Shown piece by piece: positions 18,482 to 27,625 of a DNA stretch of 37,418 nt. The translations under genes were made by a program, and so were the position numbers. Below the pieces are notes generated by a model that had not been told where the DNA came from, did no database searches, and saw nothing but the letters and a program-made list of their open reading frames with translations. Source of the stretch: Moorena sp. SS36440bin_2 (GTDB lineage: Bacteria > Cyanobacteriota > Cyanobacteriia > Cyanobacteriales > Coleofasciculaceae); contig WTKN01000129.1 in NCBI GenBank assembly GCA_011524395.1, forward strand, positions 1 through 37,418, read 5' to 3'. The stretch's first letter is position 1; the number at the start of each line of letters is the position of its first letter.

Positions 18482-20068
18482 TTATACAGCAGAAACTTTT
18501 AGACTACTTGGTTGCCCCAGATTCCCTTCTAAGACAATACCCCGCTGGTTATAAGCCAGATGACGCAGCAATTTGTAAATCCCTTCAATTTGGTCAGGGG
18601 CTCCCACTTTCTGAGCTAACTCCGAAACAGATATGGCCGCACTTTCCTGGTGTAGTACCTCCATCACCTTTTTCTGTAAATCCAGAATGGCAGCGGCGGC
18701 TTTTTTACCCGCTTCTACCCCAGGTTGGTGATAGGCATTGATATTCACCAAGGATGCATAAAGACCAACAGCACGTTCATACAGGGCAATTAATGCCCCC
18801 ACGGTTCTAGGATTGACCTGACGAATGCTTACGGTAATGGAATCCCGTTGATTTTCATACAACGCTTGCCGAGTACCTTGTAATAAACCTGATAGATAGT
18901 CTCCCGCAGTTACACCGGCTTCTACTTCTGGAGACTTCCCTTGTCGGTCTTCTAAGACTTCAATGAACGTGACAAAGAAATTGGGAACACCTTCCCGAAG
19001 TTGCTGTACGTAGGCATGTTGATCCGTTGAGCCTTTGTTACCATAAACTGCAATGCCCTGATAAACCGTATTCCCATCTAGGTCTTTTTCCTTACCTAGA
19101 GATTCCATTACCAGCTGCTGTAAGTAACGGGAGAATAGCAATAGACTGTCTTTGTAAGGCAACATCACCATATCTTTCTCTCCCTTACCATTGCCAGCAA
19201 AATACCAGCATAGGGCAAGTAACGCTGCTGGATTGCTTTTGAGCTCGGGGCTACTGGTAGCGCTATCCATATCTTTAGCACCAGCCAGCATCTGACGGAT
19301 ATCAATCCCTTGTAGTGAAGCTGGAAGTAGTCCTACGGCTGACATTTCAGAGGTACGTCCTCCTACCCAATCGTACATGGGAAAGGTGGCCAGCCAACCT
19401 TCAGATTTTGCTAATTGATCTAGTTTGCTGCCAACACCCGTAATGGCAACAGCCTGGGATGCAAAGTCTAGATTCTGAGACTCGTAGGCTGTTTTAACTT
19501 CCACCATGCCGTTACGAGTTTCTGGTGTTCCCCCAGATTTGGAGATGACTAATACCAGAGTGCTAGACAATCGGTCTTGAAGTTGGGTCAGCACAGCATC
19601 AATGCCAGCTGGGTCAGTATTGTCAATAAAGTGAATGGCTAAAGGAGGAGAGTCTAACGCGAGGGCTTCAGCGACAAACTCAGGACCTAGGGCAGAACCC
19701 CCAATACCAATGGAAATAACATCAGTAAATTTTTCTGCCCTAGGGGGATGGATGGCACCCGTGTGGACATTTTGGGTAAAGGTTTCAATTTTTTCGAGAG
19801 TGTTGACAATGTCTTGTTGGAGTTCTGGAGTTGGGGCTAAGTCCGGGTTTCTTAGCCAGTAGTGACCGACCATGCGGTTTTCATCAGGGTTTGCGATCGC
19901 ACCGTTGACTAGGGCATCCATATCCTTAAATGCCTTTTCAAACTTAGGCAGCATCGCCTCCACAAAGGCATCATCAAACCCCATACGGCTGATATCGAGG
20001 TAAAGCTCTAATCCTTCGTGGTAATAAAGCCAATCCTGATAGCGTTGCCAGAGTGCAGCGGCGTCCAT
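18482..20068 (-). CDS. pgi: Glucose-6-phosphate isomerase
   Basis: Pgi interconverts glucose 6-phosphate and fructose 6-phosphate in the cytoplasm and so links glycogen breakdown, the oxidative pentose phosphate route and gluconeogenesis. The 528-residue length fits the cyanobacterial form. Motifs include [15 protein letters not shown] near residue 100, [11 protein letters not shown] (sugar-phosphate binding), [11 protein letters not shown], and [10 protein letters not shown] with the catalytic glutamate. A histidine follows in [19 protein letters not shown] sequence stands before the ATG. It is transcribed in the same direction as the decarboxylase downstream. Confidence 0.98.
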   Translation of the reverse strand: MDAAALWQRYQDWLYYHEGLELYLDISRMGFDDAFVEAMLPKFEKAFKDMDALVNGAIANPDENRMVGHYWLRNPDLAPTPELQQDIVNTLEKIETFTQNVHTGAIHPPRAEKFTDVISIGIGGSALGPEFVAEALALDSPPLAIHFIDNTDPAGIDAVLTQLQDRLSSTLVLVISKSGGTPETRNGMVEVKTAYESQNLDFASQAVAITGVGSKLDQLAKSEGWLATFPMYDWVGGRTSEMSAVGLLPASLQGIDIRQMLAGAKDMDSATSSPELKSNPAALLALCWYFAGNGKGEKDMVMLPYKDSLLLFSRYLQQLVMESLGKEKDLDGNTVYQGIAVYGNKGSTDQHAYVQQLREGVPNFFVTFIEVLEDRQGKSPEVEAGVTAGDYLSGLLQGTRQALYENQRDSITVSIRQVNPRTVGALIALYERAVGLYASLVNINAYHQPGVEAGKKAAAAILDLQKKVMEVLHQESAAISVSELAQKVGAPDQIEGIYKLLRHLAYNQRGIVLEGNLGQPSSLKVSAV

Positions 20069-20120
20069 AAGTAGCTCTCCAACTTCTTTTATTGTCCACT
20101 CACAAGTTTAAGGCAAGCAC

Positions 20121-20155
20121 TTGACATCTCCCCCACTTAAAAGAGGGGGATTCTC
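20121..20155 (-). mobile_element. IS605-type right-end hairpin next to tnpB
   Basis: Read on the minus strand, just after the tnpB stop, GAGAATCCCCCTC...GGGGGAGATGTCAAG forms a hairpin: six base pairs (TCCCCC at 20129-20134 with GGGGGA at 20145-20150). This is the expected subterminal hairpin of an IS200/IS605 right end. The region between it and the stop codon would also be the 3' part of the tnpB guide RNA in known systems. Confidence 0.75.
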
Positions 20156-20163
20156 AAAGGATG

Positions 20164-21537
20164 TTACGCGGTAGGGTGAACCCGTACCGCTCCACCTTTA
20201 TTTCGATATGATTTAGATAATGATGTGAATAAATCGTATCGATGCGGGAGTGTCAATGCTCCCCTAACCACCTTGGTCAGGTCGAATGACTGTGTGGTTA
20301 CTTTACGGATAATGTTGGCAGCGCCGTTAGTATCGGCGTTGATCAATTTTCCGGAAGCAGTTCTATACAGACCACGTCTAACTCTTTTCCCCGAAGATCT
20401 CCATCCGTTGGGTTTTTCACCATGGTTTGGTAAGGAGTCACTATCTAAGAAAGACGCTTTACTGGTATAGGACTCTTCTGTGATTATTAGGTTTGTTCCA
20501 TACTCGGAACAAAGCTGTTTAAGTCTTTCAATTAACCGTTTAGTGGGAATAGCTACAAACTGTTGGTTACTTTTTTTTCCCATATTGGAACGGTTTTTCT
20601 GTCCTTCGTTCCAGCCGATCACAATATTGCCTATCCCATCGTTTAGGCAGCGATTAATAATAAAACGAGCAGCTTTGTTTATAGCATCTCGCATCTGGTT
20701 GTTACGTCTCAACTGGATTCTGTCTAAGTTAGAATCCCAGTACTTTTCTGATTTACCAGATTTATACTTGGCCACTAGCCGAGAATACCCTTGGTTCATG
20801 GCTTTGAGCTTTTTGCCATCAATAATAAAGCTTTTTCCCAAAGTTGAAACACAGGTTAACCAGTTGTCGCCACCATGGTCTATTCCTAGGGCGTGGGAGT
20901 AATCAAGGTTGGGGTTAGTAGTTAGTGGTTGCTTTCCATCATCGATAACCCAGTCGATCCATAGCTGTCCGTAACAGGGACGGATTGTTACTTCTTTTAC
21001 CCAGTCCGGGTCTATAAAATCCGGTGGATCTAGAGCTATTTGAGTCAGCAATTCTGGCTTACTTTCTTTGCTGACAGAAGGATAAAACAATCCCTCTTTA
21101 TAACTTAAAGCCTGCTTGGGAAAAGTGACAAATGCCATCCCTCCTGATTTTCTATAACGAGGGAACCTTGGTCTATCAACTTTCCCTTGGTAATACAACC
21201 CTACTAATTTGTTATAACTAGCAATCGCTTCTCCTACAGTTTTGAGGGTTTGTTGAGCAGATTGAGCTGCCATCCCTTTATAGTGAGGAGACATTTTCAA
21301 GGCTTTGTCTATCTCAGGGTATTTAATACTGCATTTGTATGTTTTCCAGCCAGCCCTTAATTCGTCATCACGCCAATAGGTAGTAAAAGCTTCTTGTTCC
21401 TCTAGCCATTTATATTGTTTCTGTTTTGCATAATAAACAGCACAGTTAAACAAGCTGTTGGCTTGCCTGCACTGAAATTCCCAAAACGCCTTTTCTTCGT
21501 AGGAAAAATTAGCTCTTACTGGAATTGTTTTATACAT
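20164..21537 (-). CDS. tnpB: TnpB family RNA-guided nuclease (IS605 OrfB), zinc-finger cysteines absent
   Basis: The 457-residue protein has an N-terminal helix-turn-helix/OrfB region and a RuvC-like nuclease core. The three acidic catalytic residues are visible: D220 in GIDHGGDNW, E354 or E355 in IITEESYTS, and D402 in INADTNGAANI. Between E355 and D402, where most TnpB proteins have a four-cysteine zinc finger, there is no cysteine. The commonly conserved position after TSK is alanine (A361). The C-terminus ends in the usual VHP motif. The reading frame is intact, so the nuclease may be active. No tnpA transposase is present; movement would need one in trans. The start has no clear Shine-Dalgarno sequence. 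Confidence 0.93.
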   Translation of the reverse strand: MYKTIPVRANFSYEEKAFWEFQCRQANSLFNCAVYYAKQKQYKWLEEQEAFTTYWRDDELRAGWKTYKCSIKYPEIDKALKMSPHYKGMAAQSAQQTLKTVGEAIASYNKLVGLYYQGKVDRPRFPRYRKSGGMAFVTFPKQALSYKEGLFYPSVSKESKPELLTQIALDPPDFIDPDWVKEVTIRPCYGQLWIDWVIDDGKQPLTTNPNLDYSHALGIDHGGDNWLTCVSTLGKSFIIDGKKLKAMNQGYSRLVAKYKSGKSEKYWDSNLDRIQLRRNNQMRDAINKAARFIINRCLNDGIGNIVIGWNEGQKNRSNMGKKSNQQFVAIPTKRLIERLKQLCSEYGTNLIITEESYTSKASFLDSDSLPNHGEKPNGWRSSGKRVRRGLYRTASGKLINADTNGAANIIRKVTTQSFDLTKVVRGALTLPHRYDLFTSLSKSYRNKGGAVRVHPTA

Positions 21538-21594
21538 GTTGATAACCTCGACCTTTTTGCTATCATATGTCTAGTATAGACGCCGATTCTAAAT

Positions 21595-21834
21595 ATGTCA
21601 ACAACAAATCAACGGAAAACTAGAAAAAGAATGAGGGGGATACCCGTACACCACAATGAACTAAAGAAGCCCCATACCGTTTGGTTCACTGGGGCGGCCT
21701 GGAAATGGCTTCAACTATCAGCTAAAGAATCGAATACCAGTGTTGGAGAATTACTAGAAAGCTGGGTAAGAGAGAAGATGGACACGACGCCGATATTTCC
21801 AGTCTCTGAGTTTCATCCCGGAGACGAAACCTGA
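21595..21834 (+). CDS. Small basic protein divergent from tnpB, possible ribbon-helix-helix
   Basis: This 79-residue frame starts 57 bases from the tnpB start on the other strand, so both may share one promoter region. The N-terminus is very basic (QRKTRKRMRG). Residues 27-63, with TVWFTGAAWKWLQLSAKESN then SVGELLESWVREKM, have the strand-helix-helix spacing seen in CopG/Arc-type DNA-binding proteins (x-x-x-A-x-x-W-L-x-x-A-x-x-x-x-x-S-x-x-E-L-L). Function is therefore a guess: an autoregulator of the element or an antitoxin-like protein. Its last codons lie within the left flank of the long-stem module, so gene and repeat overlap. Without homologues I cannot exclude a spurious frame. Confidence 0.6.
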   Translation: MSTTNQRKTRKRMRGIPVHHNELKKPHTVWFTGAAWKWLQLSAKESNTSVGELLESWVREKMDTTPIFPVSEFHPGDET

Positions 21835-22048
21835 TTAATAAGGCAGCCTTTATGGTTGGTCGGCTATTAACAAAAGGGTTAAAACTTTATGATTAGCGTG
21901 ATTTGCGCGGTCTTGGGGAGGCAGCGCCGCCAAAGGGGGTTCCCCCCGGAGACGAAACCGTAAGACAGTTGAGCCTTTATGGTTGGTCGGTTATGCAGAA
22001 AAGGGGTAAAACTTATAGATTAAGGCGAGCCTGTCTTACGGTAACTTC
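21820..22048. repeat. Nested long-stem hairpin modules A and B
   Basis: Module A has perfect 14-base arms AATAAGGCAGCCTT (21837-21850) and AAGGCTGCCTTATT (22099-22112). Inside it sits module B, with perfect 12-base arms ACCGTAAGACAG (21957-21968) and CTGTCTTACGGT (22031-22042). Both have the left flank GGAGACGAAACC, the right flank TTACGGTAACTTCT, and a loop beginning TTTATGGTTGGTCGG. A GCGGTCTTGGGGAGGCAGCG repeat lies between them at 21906. B appears to have inserted into A. A third copy is at 32538-32640. No coding role is visible. Confidence 0.85.
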
Positions 22049-22098
22049 TAACCATGAGCGACTGCCGTGGTTTCCCCCATGAGCGACTGCATCAAGAC

Positions 22099-22150
22099 AA
22101 GGCTGCCTTATTCTTACGGTAACTTCTGACCCCGGCTAAAGCACGGGGGT
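22099..22150. mobile_element. Right arm of module A and IS605-like end hairpin
   Basis: Directly after the module A right arm and TTACGGTAACTTCTGA comes the hairpin CCCCG-GC-TAAA-GC-A-CGGGG (22130-22148), which has one bulged A on its 3' side. The same bulged architecture occurs at 25200-25220, 32901-32921 and 33018-33039. It has the same orientation as the tnpB right-end hairpin at 20129. Thus 20121-22150 could be a single 2-kb element, or two overlapping ones. From 22151 to 22274 I see nothing further. Confidence 0.6.
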
Positions 22151-22274
22151 TCTCACATTTGCTGGAAGTTTTGATAGCGTAAACTACCCCGACTGAGCTA
22201 GCGCTTAAGGTCGGGGCTATGGGCGAGAGGTTCCCAAAACGTTTTTTAGATTTCTGAGCAGGTCTTGAAGCCAA

Positions 22275-23483
22275 TCAACTTGTTGAAGCGACAGGCTGCG
22301 GGAAAGTGATCGAATCCCGGAGCAACTTACTAGCAGCTATAACTTCCTGTCTTGCCCATTGATCTGCTGCCAAGATATCCTCTAAGGAAGGATTGGAACA
22401 GTTATCAGCTTGGTGGCGATCGCATACAGATTCAATACAACGAGCAATATCCAAATAACCAATTTTCTCCTCTAGGAATAGGGCAACTGCCTGCTCATTC
22501 GCTGCATTCAATACCGCTGGCATCGATCCACCAGCCCGACCAGCGGCATCAGCGATGCCCATACAGGGATATTTCTGATGATCCGGTTCCCTAAAAGTCA
22601 AATTACCAGCTTTCACCAAATCTAGTGGTTCCCAATCGGTATAGATCCGTTCCGGCCATGAGAGGGCATAGAGTAAAGGTAAGCGCATATCTGGCCAACC
22701 TAACTGAGCTAACATTGAGGTATCTTGTAGTTCAATCAGGGAGTGAATAATACTCTGGGGATGAATCACAATGTCGATGTGGTCATAATCCATGCCAAAC
22801 AGGAAGTGAGCCTCAATCACTTCCAATCCCTTATTCATCAGAGTGGCAGAGTCTACAGTAATTTTACGTCCCATAGACCAGTTGGGATGCTTCAGGGCAT
22901 CAGCAACCTTGACTGAAGCTAACTTGTCCACGGACCAATCTCGGAAAGCCCCCCCGGATGCGGTTAGGATAATCCGCCGCAATCCCTCTGCTGGCACTCC
23001 CTGAAGACACTGAAAAATTGCCGAATGTTCTGAGTCAGCTGGTAGCAGCTTGATACCATGTTTTTCCACTAAGGGTAGTACCACTGGACCACCTGCAATT
23101 AGAGTTTCTTTATTCGCTAAAGCAATGTCTTTACCCGCTTCAATAGCAGCAATAGTAGGCAACAAACCCGCACAGCCCACAATGCCAGTAACTACAGCTT
23201 CCGCATCACCATAGCGTGCCACTTCTACCACTCCAGCTTCGCCCCCTAAAAGAATAGGTTGGGGGTCAAGGTCAGCAATTGCTGCTTTAAGTTCTGGTAA
23301 TTTCTCTTGATCACGAATTGCGGCAATTATCGGTCGAAATTGCCGAATTTGAGCCCCTAACATTTCCACATTACGCCCAGCTGCCAATCCCACTAACTGG
23401 AATTGCTCGGGGTATTGATTAACAATATCGAGAGTTTGGGTACCTATTGAGCCAGTGGAACCTAAGAGTGTAATTTTTTTCAC
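22275..23483 (-). CDS. dxr: 1-deoxy-D-xylulose 5-phosphate reductoisomerase
   Basis: Dxr makes 2-C-methyl-D-erythritol 4-phosphate with NADPH, the committed step of the MEP isoprenoid pathway used for carotenoids, chlorophyll phytol and quinones. A GTG at 23483 gives the family's N-terminus [21 protein letters not shown] with the NADPH-binding loop at residues 8-14, and about 402 residues. A TTG at 23528 would add 15 unconserved residues. Conserved [22 protein letters not shown] and ASGGAFRDW segments hold the metal and substrate residues. The gene is monocistronic as far as can be seen. The C-terminus is complete. Confidence 0.97.
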   Translation of the reverse strand: MKKITLLGSTGSIGTQTLDIVNQYPEQFQLVGLAAGRNVEMLGAQIRQFRPIIAAIRDQEKLPELKAAIADLDPQPILLGGEAGVVEVARYGDAEAVVTGIVGCAGLLPTIAAIEAGKDIALANKETLIAGGPVVLPLVEKHGIKLLPADSEHSAIFQCLQGVPAEGLRRIILTASGGAFRDWSVDKLASVKVADALKHPNWSMGRKITVDSATLMNKGLEVIEAHFLFGMDYDHIDIVIHPQSIIHSLIELQDTSMLAQLGWPDMRLPLLYALSWPERIYTDWEPLDLVKAGNLTFREPDHQKYPCMGIADAAGRAGGSMPAVLNAANEQAVALFLEEKIGYLDIARCIESVCDRHQADNCSNPSLEDILAADQWARQEVIAASKLLRDSITFPQPVASTS

Positions 23484-23955
23484 AATTTTTTTATAATTAC
23501 CAACAACTCCCCTATCATACCGGGGCAATGGGAAGCCTATAAGTCACTCAAGCCAATTAAAACGATTGGTAAAGTTCTGTTATGGTAATGGCAATTTGGC
23601 AACAAACCTTAGTGAATATGGGTTTCGATTAAGTTTTACCCCTATTGTCAGTGATAAGCAAGTCTTATGTAGTCAATAACACAACGTAGACCGGATTAAT
23701 GCGGCATGATATGGCCAACATGTATATATCGCAGTTTTCAATTGGGTGAGGTGAGGTACAAAGCCCTGGGTTTTAGGGAATAGGGAGTAGGGAGTGGGGA
23801 GTACGAATCCCCCTCCCCCTCCTTAATAAGGGCGGAATAAAATTGACAGTACCTCATAAGTATGAGGAACGCCAAAATTTATATATTCACAATTTATATA
23901 TTTTTAGCGTCTTACCTCTGAACAGGTATTATCAGTGATGTGAGCAAAAGGTTGC
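23484..23955. other. Divergent dxr/PLP-enzyme intergenic region with short repeats
   Basis: Two structures stand out in this gap. Four 7-base units of the form GGGAGTA (GGGAATA, GGGAGTA, GGGAGTG, GGGAGTA) occupy 23776-23803, a cyanobacterial short tandem repeat type. CCTCATA (23852-23858) and TATGAGG (23861-23867) make a near-palindrome that could be an operator for the downstream gene. TTGACA at 23843 may be a -35 box. No gene is supported. Confidence 0.55.
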
Positions 23956-25074
23956 ATGAAAATTGAAACACTGGCAGTGCATGCTGGCCATAATATTGAT
24001 TCAGCCACAGGGGCAGTAGTTTCCCCAATCTATCTATCTACTACATTTGAACGTCAGCCAGACGGTAGCTACCCTCAGGGTTATAATTACAGTCGAGATA
24101 ATAACCCAAATCGGGATAGTCTGGAAAAATGCCTATCTAAACTAGAGGGTGGGGCAGCCGCCGCCGCTTTTTCTTCTGGTTCAGCAGCTACCTTGAGTAT
24201 CTTCCAGGCATTGTCCCCTGGAGACCATGTAATTGCGCCTCTAGATAGTTACACAGGAACTGGGTTTCTCTTACGAGAAATTTTTGGGCCTTGGAATCTG
24301 GGGGTCACTTTTGTAGATATGGCTAATCCTACCACAGTGATGGAAGCAGTTCAACCCAAAACCAAGCTGATTTGGATAGAAACGCCTTCCAATCCGATGT
24401 TAAGGATTACCGATATCAGCAAGATTGCCCACATTGCCAATCAGTATAATATTTGTTGTGTTTGCGATAACACTTGGGCAACACCGATTAGCCAACGTCC
24501 ATTGGAGTTGGGTGCTGATTTGGTTATCCACTCCACAACCAAGTATCTCGGTGGACACAGTGATGTCTTAGGAGGTGCCGTGATTACTAAGGTTAAGGAT
24601 GAATTTTTTCACAAAATTAAAACAATTCAGATGGCTGGCGGTTCAGTAGCCGCCCCTTTCGACTGTTGGTTACTCTTGCGGAGCATTCAGACCTTACCCT
24701 ACCGCATGAGAGCTCATTCAGAAAATGCCTTGAAGGTGGCACAGTTTTTAAAAGAACACTCCCAAGTAGAAGCTGTTCATTATCCCGGATTACCAAACCA
24801 TCCAGGACATGGAATTGCGGCTGCTCAGATGAACCTGTTTGGGGGTATGATTTCTTTCCAGGTCAAAGGAAACATCGAAGATGCTTTTGCCTTTACTGGC
24901 AAGGTGAAGGTATTTACACGAGCTACTAGCTTGGGTGGTGTCGAGAGTTTAGTTGAACATCGTGCTTCCATGGAATTTCCTGGCACCCGAACCCCAGACA
25001 ATCTGTTACGGATGTCTGTTGGTCTTGAACATACTGATGATCTTCTAGAAGATCTCGCCCAAGCTTTAGGTTAG
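23956..25074 (+). CDS. Cys/Met metabolism PLP enzyme (cystathionine gamma-synthase/lyase type)
   Basis: The 372-residue protein belongs to the PLP-dependent Cys/Met metabolism family. The PLP lysine is K196 in IHSTTKYLGGHSDVLGG. Other conserved blocks are AVHAGHNIDSATGAVVSPIYLSTT at the N-terminus (described by its AVHAG start), SSGSAAT, IETPSNP, CDNTWATP and SLGGVESL. Members make or break cystathionine or related thioethers. The sequence does not clearly separate gamma-synthase (methionine synthesis) from gamma-lyase (reverse transsulfuration). No met or cys genes are adjacent. A possible operator near-palindrome lies about 90 bases upstream. The length is slightly short but normal for the family. 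Confidence 0.93.
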   Translation: MKIETLAVHAGHNIDSATGAVVSPIYLSTTFERQPDGSYPQGYNYSRDNNPNRDSLEKCLSKLEGGAAAAAFSSGSAATLSIFQALSPGDHVIAPLDSYTGTGFLLREIFGPWNLGVTFVDMANPTTVMEAVQPKTKLIWIETPSNPMLRITDISKIAHIANQYNICCVCDNTWATPISQRPLELGADLVIHSTTKYLGGHSDVLGGAVITKVKDEFFHKIKTIQMAGGSVAAPFDCWLLLRSIQTLPYRMRAHSENALKVAQFLKEHSQVEAVHYPGLPNHPGHGIAAAQMNLFGGMISFQVKGNIEDAFAFTGKVKVFTRATSLGGVESLVEHRASMEFPGTRTPDNLLRMSVGLEHTDDLLEDLAQALG

Positions 25075-25194
25075 TGAGGCGACAATTGATAATTGGGTCG
25101 TAGGTAAGAGGGTAAAATAGGAGGAAAACGACCCATTATCTATTACCTGGATTTATTTTTACCCAAATTCATGTCAGTTGATATGACTTAATTG

Positions 25195-25697
25195 ACACTC
25201 CCCGGCCTAAAGGCGCGGGGATTCCTAGATCAACGTTCGCGTAGCGTGGCCTACGGCCTTGCCGCCTTAAACCATGGAGTTCTCATCTTTGACGCCGCCA
25301 AAAACAAGACAATACTCAACCGAGAATCCGTCAAGACTAAATTCCTAGTTAATTCACCATAGACCCAGAGGGCAGTTCTCGCGATAGCGTTTAACTACTC
25401 TTTGGAAGTGCCTTAAAAAATCTGTTTCTCTTCCTTTCGTTTGGTTCCGGTGTGCCCCACCGTACCGTTTTTTTCTCAAAGTGTGATTCTTCTGGGTTCA
25501 CACACCAACTTTTAATTGATGATTGGGTTTTTAAGGAGGAGATTCCCTACCCTCCGGGCATTACTACTTTAAGGTCGATAAGTTACGGGTCTCTCTCCCG
25601 GCTCAGCCTACGGTTTTTCAGCCTGTACCCTATCTTTGAATTATAACCTGGCGCTAGATAAGCGTCAACTTAAAAGCCGTCCTAGAAGGACGGGGCG
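25195..25697 (-). mobile_element. Non-autonomous IS200/IS605-type remnant with both end hairpins
   Basis: TTGACACT followed by the hairpin CCCCG-GCC-TAAA-GGC-G-CGGGG (25200-25220) is an IS605-type right end on the minus strand. CCGTCCT (25677-25683) and AGGACGG (25687-25693) form a second end hairpin about 480 bases away. No nuclease gene lies between. On the minus strand the interior (25430-25670) holds several short hairpins and the text GAACCCAGAAGAATCACAC, reminiscent of IscB/HEARO-type guide RNA leaders. That last point is only suggestive. A GTTCGCGTAGCG repeat is inserted at 25234-25258. Confidence 0.55.
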
Positions 25698-25716
25698 CGA
25701 TTACCCATTTTTTTGG

Positions 25717-25808
25717 TAACCAACTTACAATCATCCGTTCGCGTAGCGTGACCGTTCGCGTAGCGTGGCCTTTTGGCCAAGGTCAATCGGTTAAATGTAA
25801 GTTGGTTA
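25717..25808. repeat. 13-base inverted repeat interrupted by GTTCGCGTAGCG repeats
   Basis: TAACCAACTTACA (25717-25729) and TGTAAGTTGGTTA (25796-25808) are perfect inverted repeats. Their 66-base loop contains two adjacent copies of the GTTCGCGTAGCGTG repeat (25736-25752 and 25753-25778) and GGTCAATCGG. Degenerate relatives of the same repeat (CGATTGACCTTTGGTAAAGC and similar) continue to about 25970. No gene is supported from 25075 to 25996. Confidence 0.75.
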
Positions 25809-25996
25809 ATATAAGCAATCATCCCTCTTAGGGAGTTAGCAAAGCTAGATGTTCCGTTCGCGATTGACCTTTGGTAAAGCTACGGGATTGGCCGTAGGCC
25901 ATGCTAAAAGCGATTGACCTTTGATAAAACTACGCGATGCTCGGTACGAGCCGCTACGCTAACGCATCAGGGAAACGATCTCAAACCAATAACTAA

Positions 25997-26527
25997 TCAA
26001 TAAGCATCCTGTAATTCGTAGAAGTCCGGTGATATATAATCCTTCCGCAAAGGCCAACCCACCCAATCTTCTGGCATCAAAATCCGCTTCAGGTTAGGGT
26101 GTCCTTCAAAAACTATACCGAACATATCGTAGGTTTCCCGCTCCTGCCAATCAGCAGCTTTCCAAATCCAGTACACCGAGGGAACCTTAGGATTATCTCG
26201 TGGTAGGAAGACTTTTACACGCACTTCCTCAGGCTGATCAGCATTATCACTCACTTTAATCAAGTGGTAAAAGCTGACCAAGTCTGCCCCAGGACCAAAA
26301 TCATAGCCTCCTTGACATTGGAGGTAGTTAAACCCATAGGCGTATAGAGCAGTAGCAATGGGAAGCAAGACATCTGGTTCAACTTTGAGTACCTCAACGC
26401 CTAGGTGATCCAGCTCCATGAACTCATGGTCAAAACCGTTTTCCTTGAGCCATCCAGAGACAATTCCTGCTTCAACTATCTCCGAGGGTTGTGTATTTTG
26501 CTCTACGGGTTTTGAATCTTCAGCCAC
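25997..26527 (-). CDS. ndhJ: NAD(P)H-quinone oxidoreductase subunit J
   Basis: NdhJ is a subunit of the peripheral arm of NDH-1, which moves electrons to plastoquinone in respiration and cyclic flow around photosystem I. The 176-residue protein contains the 30-kDa subunit signature, with [17 protein letters not shown] (the conserved ERE-x-x-D-x-x-G segment) and a C-terminal GWPLRKDY motif. It is the last gene of ndhC-ndhK-ndhJ. Its ATG overlaps the ndhK stop by eight bases, so it is translationally coupled. Nothing is missing. Confidence 0.97.
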   Translation of the reverse strand: MAEDSKPVEQNTQPSEIVEAGIVSGWLKENGFDHEFMELDHLGVEVLKVEPDVLLPIATALYAYGFNYLQCQGGYDFGPGADLVSFYHLIKVSDNADQPEEVRVKVFLPRDNPKVPSVYWIWKAADWQERETYDMFGIVFEGHPNLKRILMPEDWVGWPLRKDYISPDFYELQDAY

Positions 26528-27272
26528 GCTCTACCTCCTGCTTTTGATAGGATTTGAGTGCTGGTGGTACTGCTATTCCCATCCCCTCGGTCAACTGCTT
26601 GGGTGCAGTATAGCGTTCCTCTGATTGCAGGTACTTACCGGTCAAAATCTCTGGTACAACTTTCATGTTGTGAGTGGTGCTGTAGTAACGGTGAGTTTGC
26701 TTAAGCTGACCACGCTCCTGAATCGACTCGTTAGCAACCTTTTTGCGAAGCTTGACAATAGCATCCATGATTGCTTCTGGACGAGGGGGACAACCAGGTA
26801 TATAGACATCCACTGGAATTAATTTATCCACACCACGGACTGCTGTTGGAGAATCAACGCTAAACATGCCGCCAGTGATAGTACAAGCTCCCATGGCAAT
26901 GACGTACTTTGGCTCTGGCATCTGCTCATAAAGACGAACCAGTGCTGGTCCCATTTTCATGGTTATGGTACCGGCTGTGATAATTAAATCCGCTTGCCTG
27001 GGGCTAGAACGAGGAACCAAACCAAAACGGTCAAAGTCAAACCGCGACCCAATCATTGCTGCAAATTCAATGAAGCAGCAAGCCGTACCATACAACATCG
27101 GCCAGAGGCTGGAAAGCCGCGCCCAGTTGTAAAGGTCGTCTACTGTAGTTAAGATTACATTTTCCGATAGGTCTTGAGTGACTTGCGTTCGCTCAATCGG
27201 GTTAAGAATTTTGTTTGTTTGCTGCTGTTCTATAGCAGCACTATCTTTTGTAACATTAGATTTCATGACCAT
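26520..27272 (-). CDS. ndhK: NAD(P)H-quinone oxidoreductase subunit K
   Basis: NdhK carries the terminal 4Fe-4S cluster (N2) of NDH-1. Cluster cysteines are visible in [21 protein letters not shown] and PGCPPRPE. I chose the ATG at 27272 (250 residues, starting MVMKSN) because AAGGAG lies seven bases before it; the frame is open further to 27293. The gene overlaps the ndhC end, as in most cyanobacterial ndhCKJ operons, and overlaps ndhJ at its 3' end. An alternative ATG at 27266 would create an ATGA overlap with the ndhC stop but lies farther from the Shine-Dalgarno sequence. Confidence 0.96.
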   Translation of the reverse strand: MVMKSNVTKDSAAIEQQQTNKILNPIERTQVTQDLSENVILTTVDDLYNWARLSSLWPMLYGTACCFIEFAAMIGSRFDFDRFGLVPRSSPRQADLIITAGTITMKMGPALVRLYEQMPEPKYVIAMGACTITGGMFSVDSPTAVRGVDKLIPVDVYIPGCPPRPEAIMDAIVKLRKKVANESIQERGQLKQTHRYYSTTHNMKVVPEILTGKYLQSEERYTAPKQLTEGMGIAVPPALKSYQKQEVERG

Positions 27273-27625
27273 TCCAAGGCTCCTTTGCGCCAAGCGTAAA
27301 CCAGAGCAATCACAAGAATTGCAATAAAAATTAGGGCTTCCACAAATGCCAGTAATCCCAGGCGATTGAAGGCGACAGCCCAGGGATACAGGAATACAGT
27401 TTCAACATCGAAAATCACGAACACCAGGGCGAACATATAGTAACGAATGTTGAACTGAATCCAAGCACCCCCCACTGGTTCCATACCAGATTCATAGGTG
27501 GTGCGCCGCTCTGGCTCCCGATGGCTAGGTCGCAAAAGCTTGGAAGCCGACAGGGCTAGTAGGGGCACTAAGCTGCAAGCTAGTATGAAGCCTAAGAGAT
27601 ACTCGTAACCGCTAAGAACAAACAC
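27263..27625 (-). CDS. ndhC: NAD(P)H-quinone oxidoreductase subunit 3 (NdhC)
   Basis: NdhC is a 120-residue membrane subunit of NDH-1 with three predicted membrane helices. It contains the family motif [32 protein letters not shown] (recognised by YESGMEP and FDVE). It heads the ndhC-ndhK-ndhJ operon on the minus strand, and its last codons overlap ndhK. Its promoter should lie in the 27626-27949 gap, which is divergent to the rubredoxin gene. Confidence 0.97.
   Translation of the reverse strand: MFVLSGYEYLLGFILACSLVPLLALSASKLLRPSHREPERRTTYESGMEPVGGAWIQFNIRYYMFALVFVIFDVETVFLYPWAVAFNRLGLLAFVEALIFIAILVIALVYAWRKGALEWS

Noticed and set aside
22092-22274. 60-codon minus-strand frame next to dxr
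   Set aside because: It covers the module A arm and an IS605-type hairpin; composition looks like repeat translation.
25452-25646. 64-codon plus-strand frame
   Set aside because: It lies inside the IS605-type remnant and is antisense to the hairpin-rich segment; no protein signature.
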